Below are positions 21,953 through 34,302 of a stretch of DNA of 64,000 nucleotides, piece by piece. This DNA comes from Argentina anserina (Eukaryota; Streptophyta; Magnoliopsida; Rosales; Rosaceae): NCBI RefSeq assembly GCF_933775445.1, contig NC_065876.1:20026001-20090000 (forward strand), in the 5' to 3' direction. Each line of letters starts with the position of its first letter. Positions within the stretch are counted from its first letter, which is position 1. Both the position numbers and the translations under genes were made by a program. The notes below the pieces were generated by a model. That model searched no databases, had not been told where the DNA came from, and worked only from the letters and a program-made list of their open reading frames with translations.

Positions 21953-22133
21953 TCAGTATTGGACTTCAAAACTCCATTCTAATGATCTAATCTAATCTAC
22001 TTATTTTCCCTTCCATAAAAAAAAAAAGGGAATGAAAAATGAGAGCACGTGAGTGGTCACGTGGTTTGGAAGGTGAAAAATTCAAGAGATGGGTCTCTTC
22101 TGGTGACAATGCCCCATTCAACGATGGCTTCTT

Positions 22134-22208
22134 CTCTCTCTCCCCCTCTCTCTCTCTCTATAAAATTTGACTGAGAGGAGAAGAAGAAGAAGAAGAAGAA
22201 GAAGAAGA
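22134..22208 (+). promoter_or_regulatory. core promoter and leader of the membralin gene
   Basis: A CT-rich tract (22134-22160) runs into TATAAAAT at 22159-22166. A (AAG)n purine tract (about 22180-22208) fills most of the space to the ATG at 22216. The TATA-to-ATG distance of about 57 bp predicts a very short leader. CT tracts next to the TATA position are common in plant core promoters. Confidence 0.6.
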
Positions 22209-22215
22209 GACGAAG

Positions 22216-25200
22216 ATGGATCCGGAGCAGACATTCATACGCGTGCAAGAGCGGTTCTCTCAGATCCTGACCCCCAAAGTGAGAGCTGCTTTGGAGTATA
22301 TCTACCTCTTGATCGCCATCACTCTCTTTTGTATCCTCGTTGTTATGCACGCCAATTACGTCCAACAGGTCTCTCTCTCTCTCTCTTTCCCTCCTTTTGT
22401 CCCGTGAATTCGCAATCCAACTAGTTGCAATTCGTTGTTTGAGAAACCAACTCTGATTTCCCTTTGTAAATTAAAGCCTGGCTGCTCCAGTGAGCTTCCC
22501 GGTGTCGAGACGGCCGATGCACAGATCATTCATGTTAAGGTATGTCTTGTCTCACAACAAAACAAGGGTTGTAGATCTTTCTCAACTGAACTCTCACTTG
22601 TTCCGAACTAGGAAAATTAGTTTGGGAATACGTTTCGTGTTCTTTTTGCTGATATGTGGCTCTACTATGTACCTTGTTCATAGTGGAATTTATCTATTTT
22701 AATTCTTTCTATGCTTTTGCTCATCTTGTTTTGTTTTTGTTTTTTTACTGTCGTGTGTGTTGTTACTAAAACGCTAACTCCGATACTCTTGTTTAGATTT
22801 GTAGTGCGGGCCTGTGGTCACAGAATGAGTCAGAGTTCACCAATGTGATAAGTGATGTCCCCAATGTGAAGTTTGTGATGGACAAATTGGAATTTTCCAA
22901 TGTTGATGGGGATGGTTTGACATCTTTTGCGGCTAAGTTTTGGCTCAATTGGATTGGCTCCAGCGCTAGGAGGACTAAATCGGCGTCCAAGTCTGATACT
23001 GAGATTCTGGATCATCAGGGAGATGGGTCTATGCCGAATGTGGATGACGTGGTTATGAAAACTGGGATGGAGGAGTCGCGTAGTAGTTTCCCTTTATCTG
23101 CAAAAGAGACGATTAAAGCAGCACTCTTTCATTTTAGCAATAAGTGGCACAGGCGTCTGTCATTCCTATGGAAGCATGCAAAAAAAATAATTGAAAGTTT
23201 GTGGGTGAGTAGATTGAGATAAACAAAAAGCTATAAGTTTAGTATGCTGGTCAACAAAAAAGGAAGAAAGAAATCTATTGGTCCTGCTTTCTTCAATTGC
23301 CTTTTGCTTTGGTTTTTATCTGTTCATATCCAAAAATATATATGATTCAGTCTGCTGTAAATGTCATACGTCACTGTACGGACCTCCTTCCAAGTACCCT
23401 GCTGCTCCCTTTGTGTGCTTACACTATATTTTTTTGTTAACACCAAAATAAATTACAAACTAGACTAGATCATCTTGGGATCTTATAGAAAGACTGATCA
23501 GATCTAAGTAGCATGGGAGTTGAGGGAAGAATTGTTTTTCAAAACAATTACAATTTGGGTGGACTGGCTGTCCAGTTTGTCAGCCAACATTTTAGCCATG
23601 AAATATTGTTGAATTTGTGGAATTAGAAGTTTTCAGTCAGTCCTTGTGTTATCCCTTAATTTAGGATGCTATTAGTATCTATATTTATCGTCTTGACTCT
23701 GTTTATAGCTGCTTAATTTTCCTGGGTGTTTAACTCTTTTATGATCGGACTCAGACTTTATATGGATTAGTTATGAAGATCCTTAGTGTGGATTCTCAAC
23801 ATTGCTGGATTTCTTATATGGTTTCTTAAAGCTTCTTTTTTTTGTCCTGATTTCTGTTTTGTTTGAATTGCAGAACATTGCAGGTATACATTTGGATCTT
23901 GATATTCCAAAGTGGCTGCATATACTTCGATTGGACAGGCTTAACTCATATGCAGGTTACAAACTATCCTTTTAGTTATATATGGCCTTTCATCATGTTT
24001 AGCCTAGGAGGATCAGTCTCTCTTTGCTTACTGATCTTGTTTTTTTTTTTTAATTAGTTTGGTCATGTGTGATGGTAAAAGTAAAAAAAAAAAAAATGAA
24101 AAAACCATCATCTTTACAAGCAATAAAATGTAATTATTCTTATTGGAATTAATGTCTTAGGAGATAGCCTTCTTTTTCCTCACTTCTCAACATCTTTGGA
24201 TGGTATTTGCAAATGACACAAAATCTAATTCATGTAATTTCTTCTTTAATTCTGTGGTGGGAACAGAATAGTTTGAGTGATGATTTTACTATTGTAAGTT
24301 GTCTAGATACTTGTTGATAATTGATTTGAATATGTCTCAGTGCAGTGGCTTGAGAACAGAAGCAAAACTTTTGAACCAACTTACTTATACACTATGGAAA
24401 AGGTAAAATAAAAGCCTGATGTTTTACTTCCATTTTGTGTCTTGAGCTTTCTCCAAGTTTGACTGCGTAAATATTGGTCACCGAAGTTTATCAATGATAC
24501 AACTGCTCATGGTGTCTGAGTCTGAGTCTGTTCTATATATATATATATATATATAGGCCGGATCGAGAGTGGACGTCCGCACCTCCGCCTTAAAGTGCGG
24601 ACGTCGCGATTCCGACGACGGCTAGGCGGACCAGAACAGCCACCCTACCCACCTCCTGCAACTCCTATCTGTGCCGGCCGGAGCTCCATTGGCGACCCAC
24701 GGCGGCCGGAATCGGCAAAAACAATTTTCTGGGTTTATTCTGGTGACTTTGCGATTCCGGCCACCGATGGAGCTCCGGCCGACACAGACGGGATCGCCCT
24801 GCCGTGGGGAGTGCGGCTGTGCCGGTCCGCCGCGCTGCGCCTCGCCGTCGCCGGAAAGGGACGTCCACTCCCAATCCTTTCCACATATATATATATATAT
24901 ATAAATTAATCTAGATATTTTAACAAAAATTCCTTTTCAGGGTTATTTCTTACTACCTGAAAGTGCAAGGGCTCAGCACAATATTCGCACAGTAAACATA
25001 AGCATATCAGCTCGACATTCCTGTTTTGGAAACAGGTATATCCTGACTCAACATGCACTAAAATAGAGTCACAAAGCTTTATGGTTCATGTGCTAAGTTT
25101 CATTTTAATAATATTGCACACTATAGGATTCATTTCTCCTAAAATAAGAATATTGAGTGATAATTATACGAGTAGTTGTAAGTTAATATGTCGTATTCTG

Positions 25201-27170
25201 TTCTGTAATTTATATATGAGACTTGTATATTATATCTATTTTGATGTTTAGATGTTTATAATTACAGGTGGCAGCAGCTACTCATTAACAGATTTGTTGG
25301 GTATGATACTATTTTGATAAACAGCTTATTGAGTTCTCCTGGTCAAGGTAATAACCATGTTTTTTACCTCTTATATTTCTAATTTTCAATTCTACAATAA
25401 CATGTCTACAAGAGGAGAGAATTTGTACTACGGCAAGTTATGTAGCGCATCAGACCTGAACAAGTTAGAATTGGGTCATGTCAGAAATGAACCTTGTAGG
25501 ATTTTAAATAAAAATTAGGGGTGTAGCTATCAAAGTGACAACCCATAGGGGATTGTAAAACAAAAATAGGAGTATGAAAGAATTGTGTTGACCTTACGCA
25601 ACCTATTTTCTCGTCCAAATCGGCAGGTGATCATTCATGTTTGAAATTTTAACGTTAATAAATAAAACAGTTAGTTGTGAATGATGTTCTTGATGTGTAT
25701 CATAGACAAAACAACCAACTTGTAAGCTGTATTGTATCAGAAATTATTGATAACTGTACACTGTAGCAATCCTAAAAATTAACAAAGCATACTTTATGTC
25801 TATTATATAAGCTGTCTGTAATTTTCTAAATTTCACTATAAGCATCGAGTGTATTATGGATTACTTATACAATAAAGACAAACAAAACGATGAGTAGATT
25901 GACATTTGAGATGTGTAAATAACAATCAACATCCTAGCTGTGATTATCTGCATAATTTGTAATTTTGAGCATGCCATAGCTCATTATACAGTCTGTAGAG
26001 TCTGATTTTTATTCATGATCTATACCTAAGGTTGTTGTTTAATTATATTGCAGGTTATCTTTATAATTTTCAAACGAAGGAGTCCTTCAATCTTAGTTAT
26101 GCGCACGAACCACCGGAAGGTCCTGCAAAATTTGGAGGTATGTTTTCAGGCAATGAGGCGTAAATATCAACTTCTGAAACCTCATACATGTTTTTTGATA
26201 GCACCCCTGACATTGAGGAGTGGCACGAGGTCCCTCAATTCTTTTTCTTTACCAAAAGGCATATGATTTTTTTTTTTAAGAAGTACTTTTTGTTTATTGA
26301 TTGTCTATGTCAGTGGTTTGAAAATTTGATTACGTATCTATATAGAACCTGAATCTAAATCTAGGTTAGGCCTAATACTTTTTTAATGTTAACTGATATT
26401 GAAGTGATGTCCACCCTACGATTCTCAAAAAAAAAAAAACCAATATTTGGATTTATCTCTATGTACCTTATCAAAGTAATGATACAATCAGCACAATAAT
26501 CAAAGAAAAATATTTTTGATTGAAAATAAAATTAGGTCCTTCAGTTAACAACTTATTAGTTATCTAACAAAGGGCCATAAATTCCTATTCTAATATGTTG
26601 TGATGTTTTGTTTCACTTCCACCAGATTACCTTGTGACAAAGTGTGGCGTTCTTATGATGTCTCTGTTTGTGTTCTTTACAACCACTATGTCTGTATCAT
26701 TTACTTTGAGAGAAACGCAGACCCGGATGCTGAAGTTTACAGGTTTGTTTTATTGTTTTATATATATTATGGTGCTATTTCCACTCAGTATCTTCTCCCA
26801 TCTTAAGCCCATGATAAAAAGTCATTAAATGGCTTCCATATATTTTCACTATCCAATAGTAATTTAGATTTCTTGTACAACATTGAAAAACTTTTCTTGA
26901 TATAGAACAATAGTAATGAACTAAATTTCTGAAATGATGAGTGTTTTTTTTTTTTTTTACTATGAATTGAGAAGACCACATAGTTACTTGTGTTATGGCT
27001 TCTCCTAGCCACTGTAGTTTGGTGCTTACATTTGTCAAAATTATTCCAGTGCAGCTTCAACATCATGCTCGTCATCAGCTTCCTACATTTCAGTTGATTT
27101 TCGTGCATGTAATTGAATCACTTGTCTTTGTGCCGGTAAGTGTATCTGTTTGGTTTGTCGTTACCATCAA

Positions 27171-27205
<35 letters not shown>

Positions 27206-27396
27206 TATAATATGTGTTTTTGTGGTTATATACACTATGCTTGTCTTTGGTGTATGCTTCACTCTCAAATAACATGATCTTGGGTTTTGCAGATTATGAT
27301 TGGCATATTGTTTTTCCTGTTCGAGTTTTATGATGATCAATTGTTGGCTTTCATGGTCCTAATTCTTGTCTGGTTGAGTGAACTATTTACCCTGAT

Positions 27397-27441
<45 letters not shown>

Positions 27442-29051
27442 CTTATAGTCCGTATAATGTATAGAATAATTTGATATGAGAAGATTGTGTATTGAAATCC
27501 TTCATTCAGTAGTCAGTGCCTCTTTTTTCTTTAATTTTGCTTAATAAGGGGGCCTGAATTGGTGTCCATGGTGTAGTTAATCATCTACATGATTATATTT
27601 TCCTTTTCTTGTGTTTTTTTGTCAGATCATAGTTAGGTAAGGGTACAATTCAGATATAATGTGTCTTTGTGAGTGTTTCAAATGTTTTGGCGGTTCAAAA
27701 TCTGCTGTATACGCTCTGTAGTTTTTTCCTAGTAACCAATGTAGAATGGACAAAAATACCTGAAAGCCACTGTTGAACGAACTTCAGACTTTGTTAGGAT
27801 GTAGTTGAATTTTATTAGATAACCTGATATAAATCCAAGGCTGTGATTTCTGCAGTAGGTGGATCAATTGCTTTGATGATATAACTAGGTTGTTAATTGT
27901 CATATGGTTTGAAATTAGCTAGAGTTCTCATATTAGATCTTCCCTGCATGTGGCATACTTTAACGAGTTTAATCATGATACATTTCAGTTTTGTGTGCCA
28001 TGCTGATCTGATTTATTTGTGCGCTTTTTTTTTTCAGTGTTCGTACGCCCATATCAATGAAGTTCTTTCCCCGCTTCTTTCTACTGTACTTTCTGGTTTT
28101 TCACATCTATTTCTTTTCCTATGCTTATGGTATGTTCATTGTCCATTGTTATTGTTACTTCACTGTTAGATGAAAACAATCTCTTTTGGTGATCAAAATC
28201 TACCTTTAAACTGTTTCAGGATTTTCCTATTTGGCTCTTTCTACGGCTGCGGCATTTATGCAGCATCTTATTCTATACTTCTGGAACCGTTTCGAGGTTT
28301 ACTTTGTTATTCAACTTATCTTGCCTTGCGTCTGGGTAGATATCAAAGAGTATTACATAGTAGTTCGACGGCTTTAGAGAACAAAAGTTCATTGTAAAGG
28401 TTTCTGAAGGAAAACGAAGTCCATTTTGATGATACTGTTAAAATAAGCTATTCTTTAAACACCCAGCCATTCCTAGGATCCTAGCTGCTAGAAAATAATC
28501 TGGTCATAGTGCATTGAAAATTTGTTTTGACCTTAATTGACTATCAGTTGATGGGTGCTAAATTTTTGGAACACTTGCAGGTACCAACTCTACAAAGGTT
28601 TATTCAAAATCGAAGATCACAACTCCAACAGCACCCAGATTTCCACATTACTTCCTCCACCTTCCTTGCCTCAACTCTACATATCACAAGATTAAACACA
28701 AGAAATCCTGGTCCAGTTAATTCTGACTTGGTCTCTGGACCTGAGCTGAGATCTGGATCCAATCCAGCAGTGCCTTCAAATGGAGCTGAAGCTCCTGGCT
28801 TTCATGAACGATCGGGCAATGAGAACCCAGTGCGAAACCCTCTTCAGGTTCCAGGCCAAGCTGACCTGAATCAAGCAGAGAATGGCCCAAACCCCGGTGC
28901 TATGAATTCTTTCAGTTCACTTTTGTTACGGATATTAGGGGGAGCGTCCTCCGAAGGCCTCAACTCATTTCTATCCATGTTCAGAGATGTCCGAGACCAA
29001 GGAGAAGCTTATGCTGAATCTCCCAGTCAAGACAATCAGGACGTAAGATAG
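22216..29051 (+). CDS. membralin (TMEM259-like) ER membrane protein, 14 exons
   Basis: Exons: 22216-22368, 22477-22539, 22797-23204, 23874-23955, 24341-24402, 24941-25035, 25268-25347, 26054-26137, 26626-26742, 27050-27135, 27293-27399, 28038-28129, 28220-28296, 28581-29051. All junctions are GT-AG and give one frame of 658 residues. A first hydrophobic helix lies at about residues 27-47, a large lumenal-type region follows (about 50-340), and then a cluster of helices spans about 350-500 with RTPISMKFFPRFFLLYFLVF and FWNRFEVPTLQRF, both characteristic of membralin. The Asn/Pro/Gly-rich tail (503-658) looks disordered. In animals membralin is an ER protein linked to ER-associated degradation; the plant role is not established to my knowledge. 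Intron 5 holds a GC-rich insert, and introns 1 and 11 start directly with (TC)n. Confidence 0.9.
24534..24903. mobile_element. GC-rich foldback element inside a (TA)n tract, membralin intron 5
   Basis: A GC-rich block (about 24556-24882) sits between two (TA)n tracts (24534-24555 and 24885-24903). Its ends are inverted repeats: GGATCGAGAGTGGACGTCC on the left against GGATTGGGAGTGGACGTCC from the right. Inside, a second inverted pair (GGCCGGAGCTCCAT… and its mirror, continuing into GGCCGGAATCG) makes the whole block a long imperfect hairpin. There is no coding content. The placement inside TA repeats recalls rice Micron elements, which also occupy (TA)n sites, but I do not claim the same family. 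Confidence 0.65.
27173..27202 (+). repeat. (GT)15 microsatellite, membralin intron 10
   Basis: An uninterrupted GT dinucleotide run shortly after exon 10. Confidence 0.95.
27401..27438 (+). repeat. (TC)19 microsatellite at the 5' end of membralin intron 11
   Basis: The run begins with the T of the splice-donor GT of exon 11 (…ATCAG|GTCTCTC). Intron 1 begins in the same way. Confidence 0.95.
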
Positions 29052-29605
29052 TACTCTGACATTGCTTGTGAGATTTAGGTCCCTTGCTTTAGTTGTAGAT
29101 CTAAATGTATGTATTTTAAGTAGAACAGCAGAATGCGGTGTCATTATAAAGAAAAGTATGTGATGGATATACATAAATGTATAGAAACTGTATTAAATGG
29201 ATGTCTCAAATCCTGTTGATTGGTATCAAATCGACATATACAATTATACATGCTCATTTAGATGTGCCAGATTAAAGGAAAAACACTAGAGCTTTTGCTG
29301 CAAGCCACATCCCAGAATATTGTTTGGATTGGTGTACTGGTGTTAGGTGTTCTAGACTTTTAGGTTGATGAAGTCGTCAACCACCCGATTGACTTCACAC
29401 TTCAATGTAATTTTCCATTTTCCCTATTGCCAATGGCAAAACTTCTCAACTGGTAACCAAACATTACCAACCAGACACCAGCTCTATTAGTCACCCCCTG
29501 CTAAATAAGTTTCATACTCTATAGAACCCAAACAGAACTCCAATTTCTAGTTAGCTTCTTCCTCCAATCTATCATTCACTTTCTGTAGAAACTATACAGA
29601 CATTC
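29052..29605. other. membralin 3' UTR and ABCG promoter region
   Basis: The non-coding stretch between the membralin stop and the ABCG start. No unambiguous TATA box or known cis-element was identified. Confidence 0.5.
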
Positions 29606-31558
29606 ATGCCAGCAGCTTGCTTTGAGGAACCAAACATGGATGCAGATGACTCGGCGATTCTCTTTTCCACCTCAAACTCCCCTGAGGATTATACCACCAC
29701 CCCTTCCTCTTCTTCTTACCACTCATCACCACCACCACCACCCCAACATTGCCTTAACCCAACTTACACACTCTCTGTACAGAACCTTTCCTACACTTAT
29801 CTTCCAAATAGGGGCATACCAATTTCCCTTTCTCAACTGCTACAAAAGCCTAAGCCTGTTGCCATACTCAAGTCGGTTTCTTTTGTTGCAAACAGTTCTG
29901 AAATACTTGCCATTGTTGGCCCCAGTGGCACTGGAAAATCTACTCTCCTGCGAATAATATCAGGGAGGGTGAAAGATGAAGACTACAATCCCAACAGTGT
30001 TTGTATTAATGATCATCAGATAACTAGTCCTGCACAGCTGCGCAAAATTTGTGGATTTGTTGCACAAGAAGATAACCTGCTTCCCCTACTAACTGTAAAG
30101 GAGACTTTTCTGTTCACTGCCAAGTTTCGACTTAAAGGCATGGATGCAAAAGAGAGGGAAGAGAGGGTGGAGACCTTAATGCAAGAGCTCGGTCTACTCC
30201 ATGTCTCTGATAGCTTTGTGGGAGATGAAGAGAACAGAGGAATATCTGGTGGAGAAAGGAAAAGGGTATCCATAGGTGTCGATATGATTCATGATCCACC
30301 TATTTTGCTTCTTGATGAGCCAACTTCAGGCCTAGACAGCAGTTCAGCACTTCAAGTTATAGAGCTTCTTTCTATAATGGCCAAATCAAAGCGCAGAACC
30401 GTGGTTTTATCAATACACCAACCAAGCTATAGAATTCTTCATCACATCTCCAACTTTTTGATCATCTCACATGGATCTGTAGTCCATAATGGGAGCATTG
30501 AATTACTTGAGGAAACTATAGGTACCCTTGGAATGCAAGTACCATTACAGCTGAATGCCTTAGAATTCGCCATGGAAGTTATAAAAACCCTGGAAGAATC
30601 ATATTCCAGATGCACAAATGATGCTACGGAAACCAAAGAAACGAAAGAACCACGCTCATATCCATCATTTCCAGAAATAGAACATGACCAAACCAAAGAC
30701 ACGGGTAATTATTTCTCTAGTTTATATGAGATCATCTTTCTCTGCTCTAGATTTTGGAAAATTATTTACAGAACGAAGCAGCTGCTCTTCGCTAGAACAT
30801 TGCAAGCTGCTGTTGGAGGATTTGGCTTGGCAAGCGTGTACATGAAAATCAGGAAAGATGAAGAAGGAGTAGCAGAGCGACTAGGCCTCTTTGCTTTCAG
30901 TCTAAGTTTTCTACTCTCTTCCACAGTTGAGGCATTACCTATATACCTTCAAGAGCGGCGAGTTCTAATGAAAGAAGCCTCAAGGGGAGCTTACAAGGTC
31001 TCCTCCTACATGATTGCCAACACTGTTGTTTTCCTACCCTTTTTATTTGCAGTGGCTATTTTGTTTGCTGTTCCTGTGTATTGGCTAGTAGGCCTCAATC
31101 CTTCTGCAGCTGCTTTCGCCTTTTTCACTTTCGTTGTCTGGCTCATTGTGTTGATGGCTAGCTCTCTAGTGCTCTTCCTCAGTGCAGTGTCTCCTGACTT
31201 CATTTCAGGAAACTCGCTTATCTGCACAGTTCTTGGAGCCTTCTTCCTTTTCTCTGGCTACTTCATTCCGAAAGAGAGCATTCCAAAATACTGGCTCTTC
31301 ATGTACTATGTTTCCATTTACAGGTATCCATTGGACACATTGCTAACAAACGAGTATTGGAGTGCTAGGAGTGAGTGTTTCTCTTGGCAACAATTTCCCT
31401 CCCAGTGTTTGCTCACTGGCAATGATGTGTTGAAGAGTAGGGGACTTGACAAGGACACAAGGTGGATCAACGTAGGGATCATGTTTGGCTTCTTCCTGTT
31501 CTATCGGATGCTTTGTTGGATCATTCTTTGTCGAAGGGCTTCAAAGACGACACTTTAA
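29606..31558 (+). CDS. ABC transporter G family half-transporter (ABCG4/8/23-like), intronless
   Basis: A single exon of 650 codons with the ABCG order: nucleotide-binding domain, then membrane domain. A Ser/Pro-rich N-terminus (about 1-50) precedes the Walker A motif GPSGTGKST at 105-113, Q-loop FVAQEDN at about 151-157, signature ISGGERKR at 213-220, Walker B ILLLDEP at 233-239 and the H-loop His at 271. A charged linker (about 330-365) leads to six predicted helices from about 395 to the C-terminus, with the typical GYFIPKESIPKYWLFMYYVS segment before the extracellular loop. Half-size ABCG proteins dimerise in the plasma membrane and export lipids, cutin or wax precursors, hormones or other hydrophobic compounds; the substrate cannot be read here. 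A second ATG at 29636 is an alternative start. The frame is intact. Confidence 0.93.
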   Translation: MPAACFEEPNMDADDSAILFSTSNSPEDYTTTPSSSSYHSSPPPPPQHCLNPTYTLSVQNLSYTYLPNRGIPISLSQLLQKPKPVAILKSVSFVANSSEILAIVGPSGTGKSTLLRIISGRVKDEDYNPNSVCINDHQITSPAQLRKICGFVAQEDNLLPLLTVKETFLFTAKFRLKGMDAKEREERVETLMQELGLLHVSDSFVGDEENRGISGGERKRVSIGVDMIHDPPILLLDEPTSGLDSSSALQVIELLSIMAKSKRRTVVLSIHQPSYRILHHISNFLIISHGSVVHNGSIELLEETIGTLGMQVPLQLNALEFAMEVIKTLEESYSRCTNDATETKETKEPRSYPSFPEIEHDQTKDTGNYFSSLYEIIFLCSRFWKIIYRTKQLLFARTLQAAVGGFGLASVYMKIRKDEEGVAERLGLFAFSLSFLLSSTVEALPIYLQERRVLMKEASRGAYKVSSYMIANTVVFLPFLFAVAILFAVPVYWLVGLNPSAAAFAFFTFVVWLIVLMASSLVLFLSAVSPDFISGNSLICTVLGAFFLFSGYFIPKESIPKYWLFMYYVSIYRYPLDTLLTNEYWSARSECFSWQQFPSQCLLTGNDVLKSRGLDKDTRWINVGIMFGFFLFYRMLCWIILCRRASKTTL

Positions 31559-32850
31559 TCACATAAGATCAATGTTGTCATAGTGTACTTCTACTTATAC
31601 ATGTATATCCTAATCTCCATTCCGTAATAAAGTGTGGTATTACCAGAAACTACAACAAGAAAGTAATGATAATAAGAGATTAGAGCGAAACCAAAATGTT
31701 TCAAGCCAGTTGAATTGAGAACCACTACAATATTTTTTTTCTTCTTCTTGACACATAAAAGTCGAACCAAAATATTTGAGACATGAAGAGCAGAAAAGAA
31801 AATAATTTCCAAAACTGCACTCTTGCCGCAAGCTGCAATGGGATGCAAAAAAACTAGTATATCTAAACTTTGTATTAGGTCATTGTATCCTAGTCAACCA
31901 AGGAATAGATTCCAAGCTTTCAACCAGTAGCTATAGCTCAAGAGCCCTGAGACATCCTTCAACGTTAAACAAATGTTCTTGAATCCTAGCTCACCCAATA
32001 ACTATAGTTCCAACCCTTTATATCAAATTGTCGGGCATGTAGCCTTAACATTCTTGTCATTTACTTTTCTGTCTCTGGGTTTTGAAGTCGCAGAAGTCCA
32101 GTCCAGTTTATAGTGTCTGTGACTGGACTTGGACATTAGACCATTAGTTCGGTAAGACTTAATAACTGATAACATTGTAGTCACTCTCAGCCAAATGGGC
32201 AACCCATGCATTTTCATGTTTACTAAGAATATATTCTGTCCTCCTGGAAAAACTATAATTTCAGACCAAAACATATCCTGAATCCTTTCTGCATCTGACT
32301 TGATTACATTAAGAATATTATTACTTTTAGACCAAATATATCCCAATGATTAGATAATTGCAAGCAATGCAAGTGTCAGGAGCATCTGAATGCAACGAGG
32401 GCTCGTGAGAACAACGACCAACCCCAAGAAACAATGACTCACACAGTCACTGCAGGACTTCAAATGTAAGAATGATTCAAACACAGATAAACAATGATTC
32501 CAAGGTTCTAGCAGCCAAGTCCAAAATAGTCAGAAAACAAGAAAAATTTGTAACAGCAGCTTTTCTACAATATTCATTTCTTTATATACTTGTAACAGAA
32601 CAACATTTCTATCTATGTTCTGTGTTGCATTCCTCATCTTTAGTCAACATGGAAATTTTGTTCAGAGGACCCAAAAAATACAAGTTATATTCACCATGAA
32701 GTATAGAAATTCAACAATAATTGAACTTACAAACATAAGGCTAGCTCAACCTGTCAAAAGCCGCTGTAATTTTTCTAAGGATACTTCTGCCTAAGTAAAT
32801 AATACATCAAGAACAGTCTTGATGCAGTCAAACTAACTGACAACTGTTTT
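31559..32850. other. ABCG 3' region and intergenic DNA
   Basis: AT-rich. A minus-strand open frame at 32023-32346 shows no domain I recognise and no flanking gene structure. Nothing else is supported. Confidence 0.5.
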
Positions 32851-32856
32851 CTACTT

Positions 32857-34302
32857 CAAGAGTTCGATCTTGAGATCAAGGACAAGAAGGGAAGTGACAA
32901 TGTTGTCGCGGATCATTTGAGTCGTTTGGTGAGAGATGCCGAGCCCTTGGCTATCCAAGAGAGCTTTCCGGATGAGCAACTCTTTCGAGTTGAGGTAAGT
33001 GAGCCATGGTATGCAGATATTGTCAATTATCTTATTTCTAAGCAATTTCCGGATACTTTATCGCATGCTCAAAAGAATAGACTCAAGGCATTAGCTAAGT
33101 ATTATGTTTGGGATGAACCATACTTGTGGAAACATTGTGTTGATCAAATCATTAGGAGGTGTGTCCCTGAATCTGAACATCATTCTATACTTACTTTTTG
33201 TCATTCTGAATCTTGTGGAGGACATTTTGGTTCACGTATGACTGCTCTAAAGGTGTTAGAATGTGGTTTCTTTTGGCCTACAATTTTTAAAGATGCATAT
33301 CATTTTTGCATGACTTGTGATAGATGCCAACGCATGGGGAACTTAGGATCTAGGGATCAGATGCCTATGACACCGATTATATATGTTGAAATATTTGATT
33401 GTTGGGGTATTGATTTCATGGGACCTTTTCCTAGCTCTAATGGTTTCTTGTACATACTCGTTTGTGTTGACTATGTTTCGAAATGGGTGGAAGCAAAAGC
33501 CACCCGGACTAATGATTCTCGAGTTGTTACAGATTTCCTTCGTTCTAACATTTTCTCTAGGTTTGGTATGCCGAGAGTTATCATTAGTGATGGAGGATCT
33601 CATTTTTGCAACCGGACCATTGAGGTGTTGTTGAAGAAGTATGGAATCAAGCATAAGGTTGCTACGCCTTATCACCCCCAAACAAGTGGACAAGTTGAGC
33701 TATCTAATCGTGAGATCAAGAGAATTTTGGAGAAGTCTGTTGGACCATCACACAAGGATTGGTCTCAACGATTGGATGATGCTCTTTGGGCCTATAGGAC
33801 GGCATACAAGACTCCTCTTGGCATGTCACCATTTCGATTAGTTTATGGCAAGACGTGCCATCTTCCTGTGGAGCTTGAACATCGTGCATGGTGGGCTGTG
33901 AAGAATTTTAACATGGACATTGATGAGGCCGGATTGCATAGGAAGTTACAATTGCATGAGCTTGAAGAGATTAGAAATGAGGCATATGATTCGGCAATGG
34001 TTTACAAGGAGAAGACTAAGACATTACATGACCGCATAATTAGGAAGAAATACTTTGTCGTTGGGCATAAAGTTCTTTTGTTTAATTCTCGACTTAGATT
34101 GTTTCCGGGCAAGCTCCGTTCTAGGTGGCTTGGACCGTTTGTTGTTACTAATGTTTTTCCTTCTGGTGCTATTCAGATCAAAAGTATTGTGCATGGAAAG
34201 GAATTCACGGTCAATGGACATCGCTTGAAGTCGTACTATGACAATTTCGTTGAGCATAACATGGAGGAGATCTCTCTCCTTGATCCTACGGCAAGCACGT
34301 GA
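32857..34302 (+). pseudogene. Gypsy pol fragment: RNase H tail and integrase, otherwise open
   Basis: The frame is open for about 480 codons and has no start codon of its own. It starts at the RNase H end (VVADHLSRL), then has the integrase zinc-binding region ([10 protein letters not shown] … CDRCQRMG) and catalytic core with [22 protein letters not shown] and the Glu in [14 protein letters not shown], so all three acidic positions are kept. [19 protein letters not shown] and [14 protein letters not shown] blocks and a C-terminal SH3-like region ([16 protein letters not shown]) follow. The intact frame suggests recent truncation. Integrase inserts retrotransposon cDNA into chromosomes; alone it has no complete element to move. 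Confidence 0.88.

Noticed and set aside
24595..24909. Open frames on both strands in GC-rich DNA within the membralin intron.
   Set aside because: They arise from low stop-codon density in the GC-rich foldback element; the protein is Arg/Pro-rich noise with no domain.
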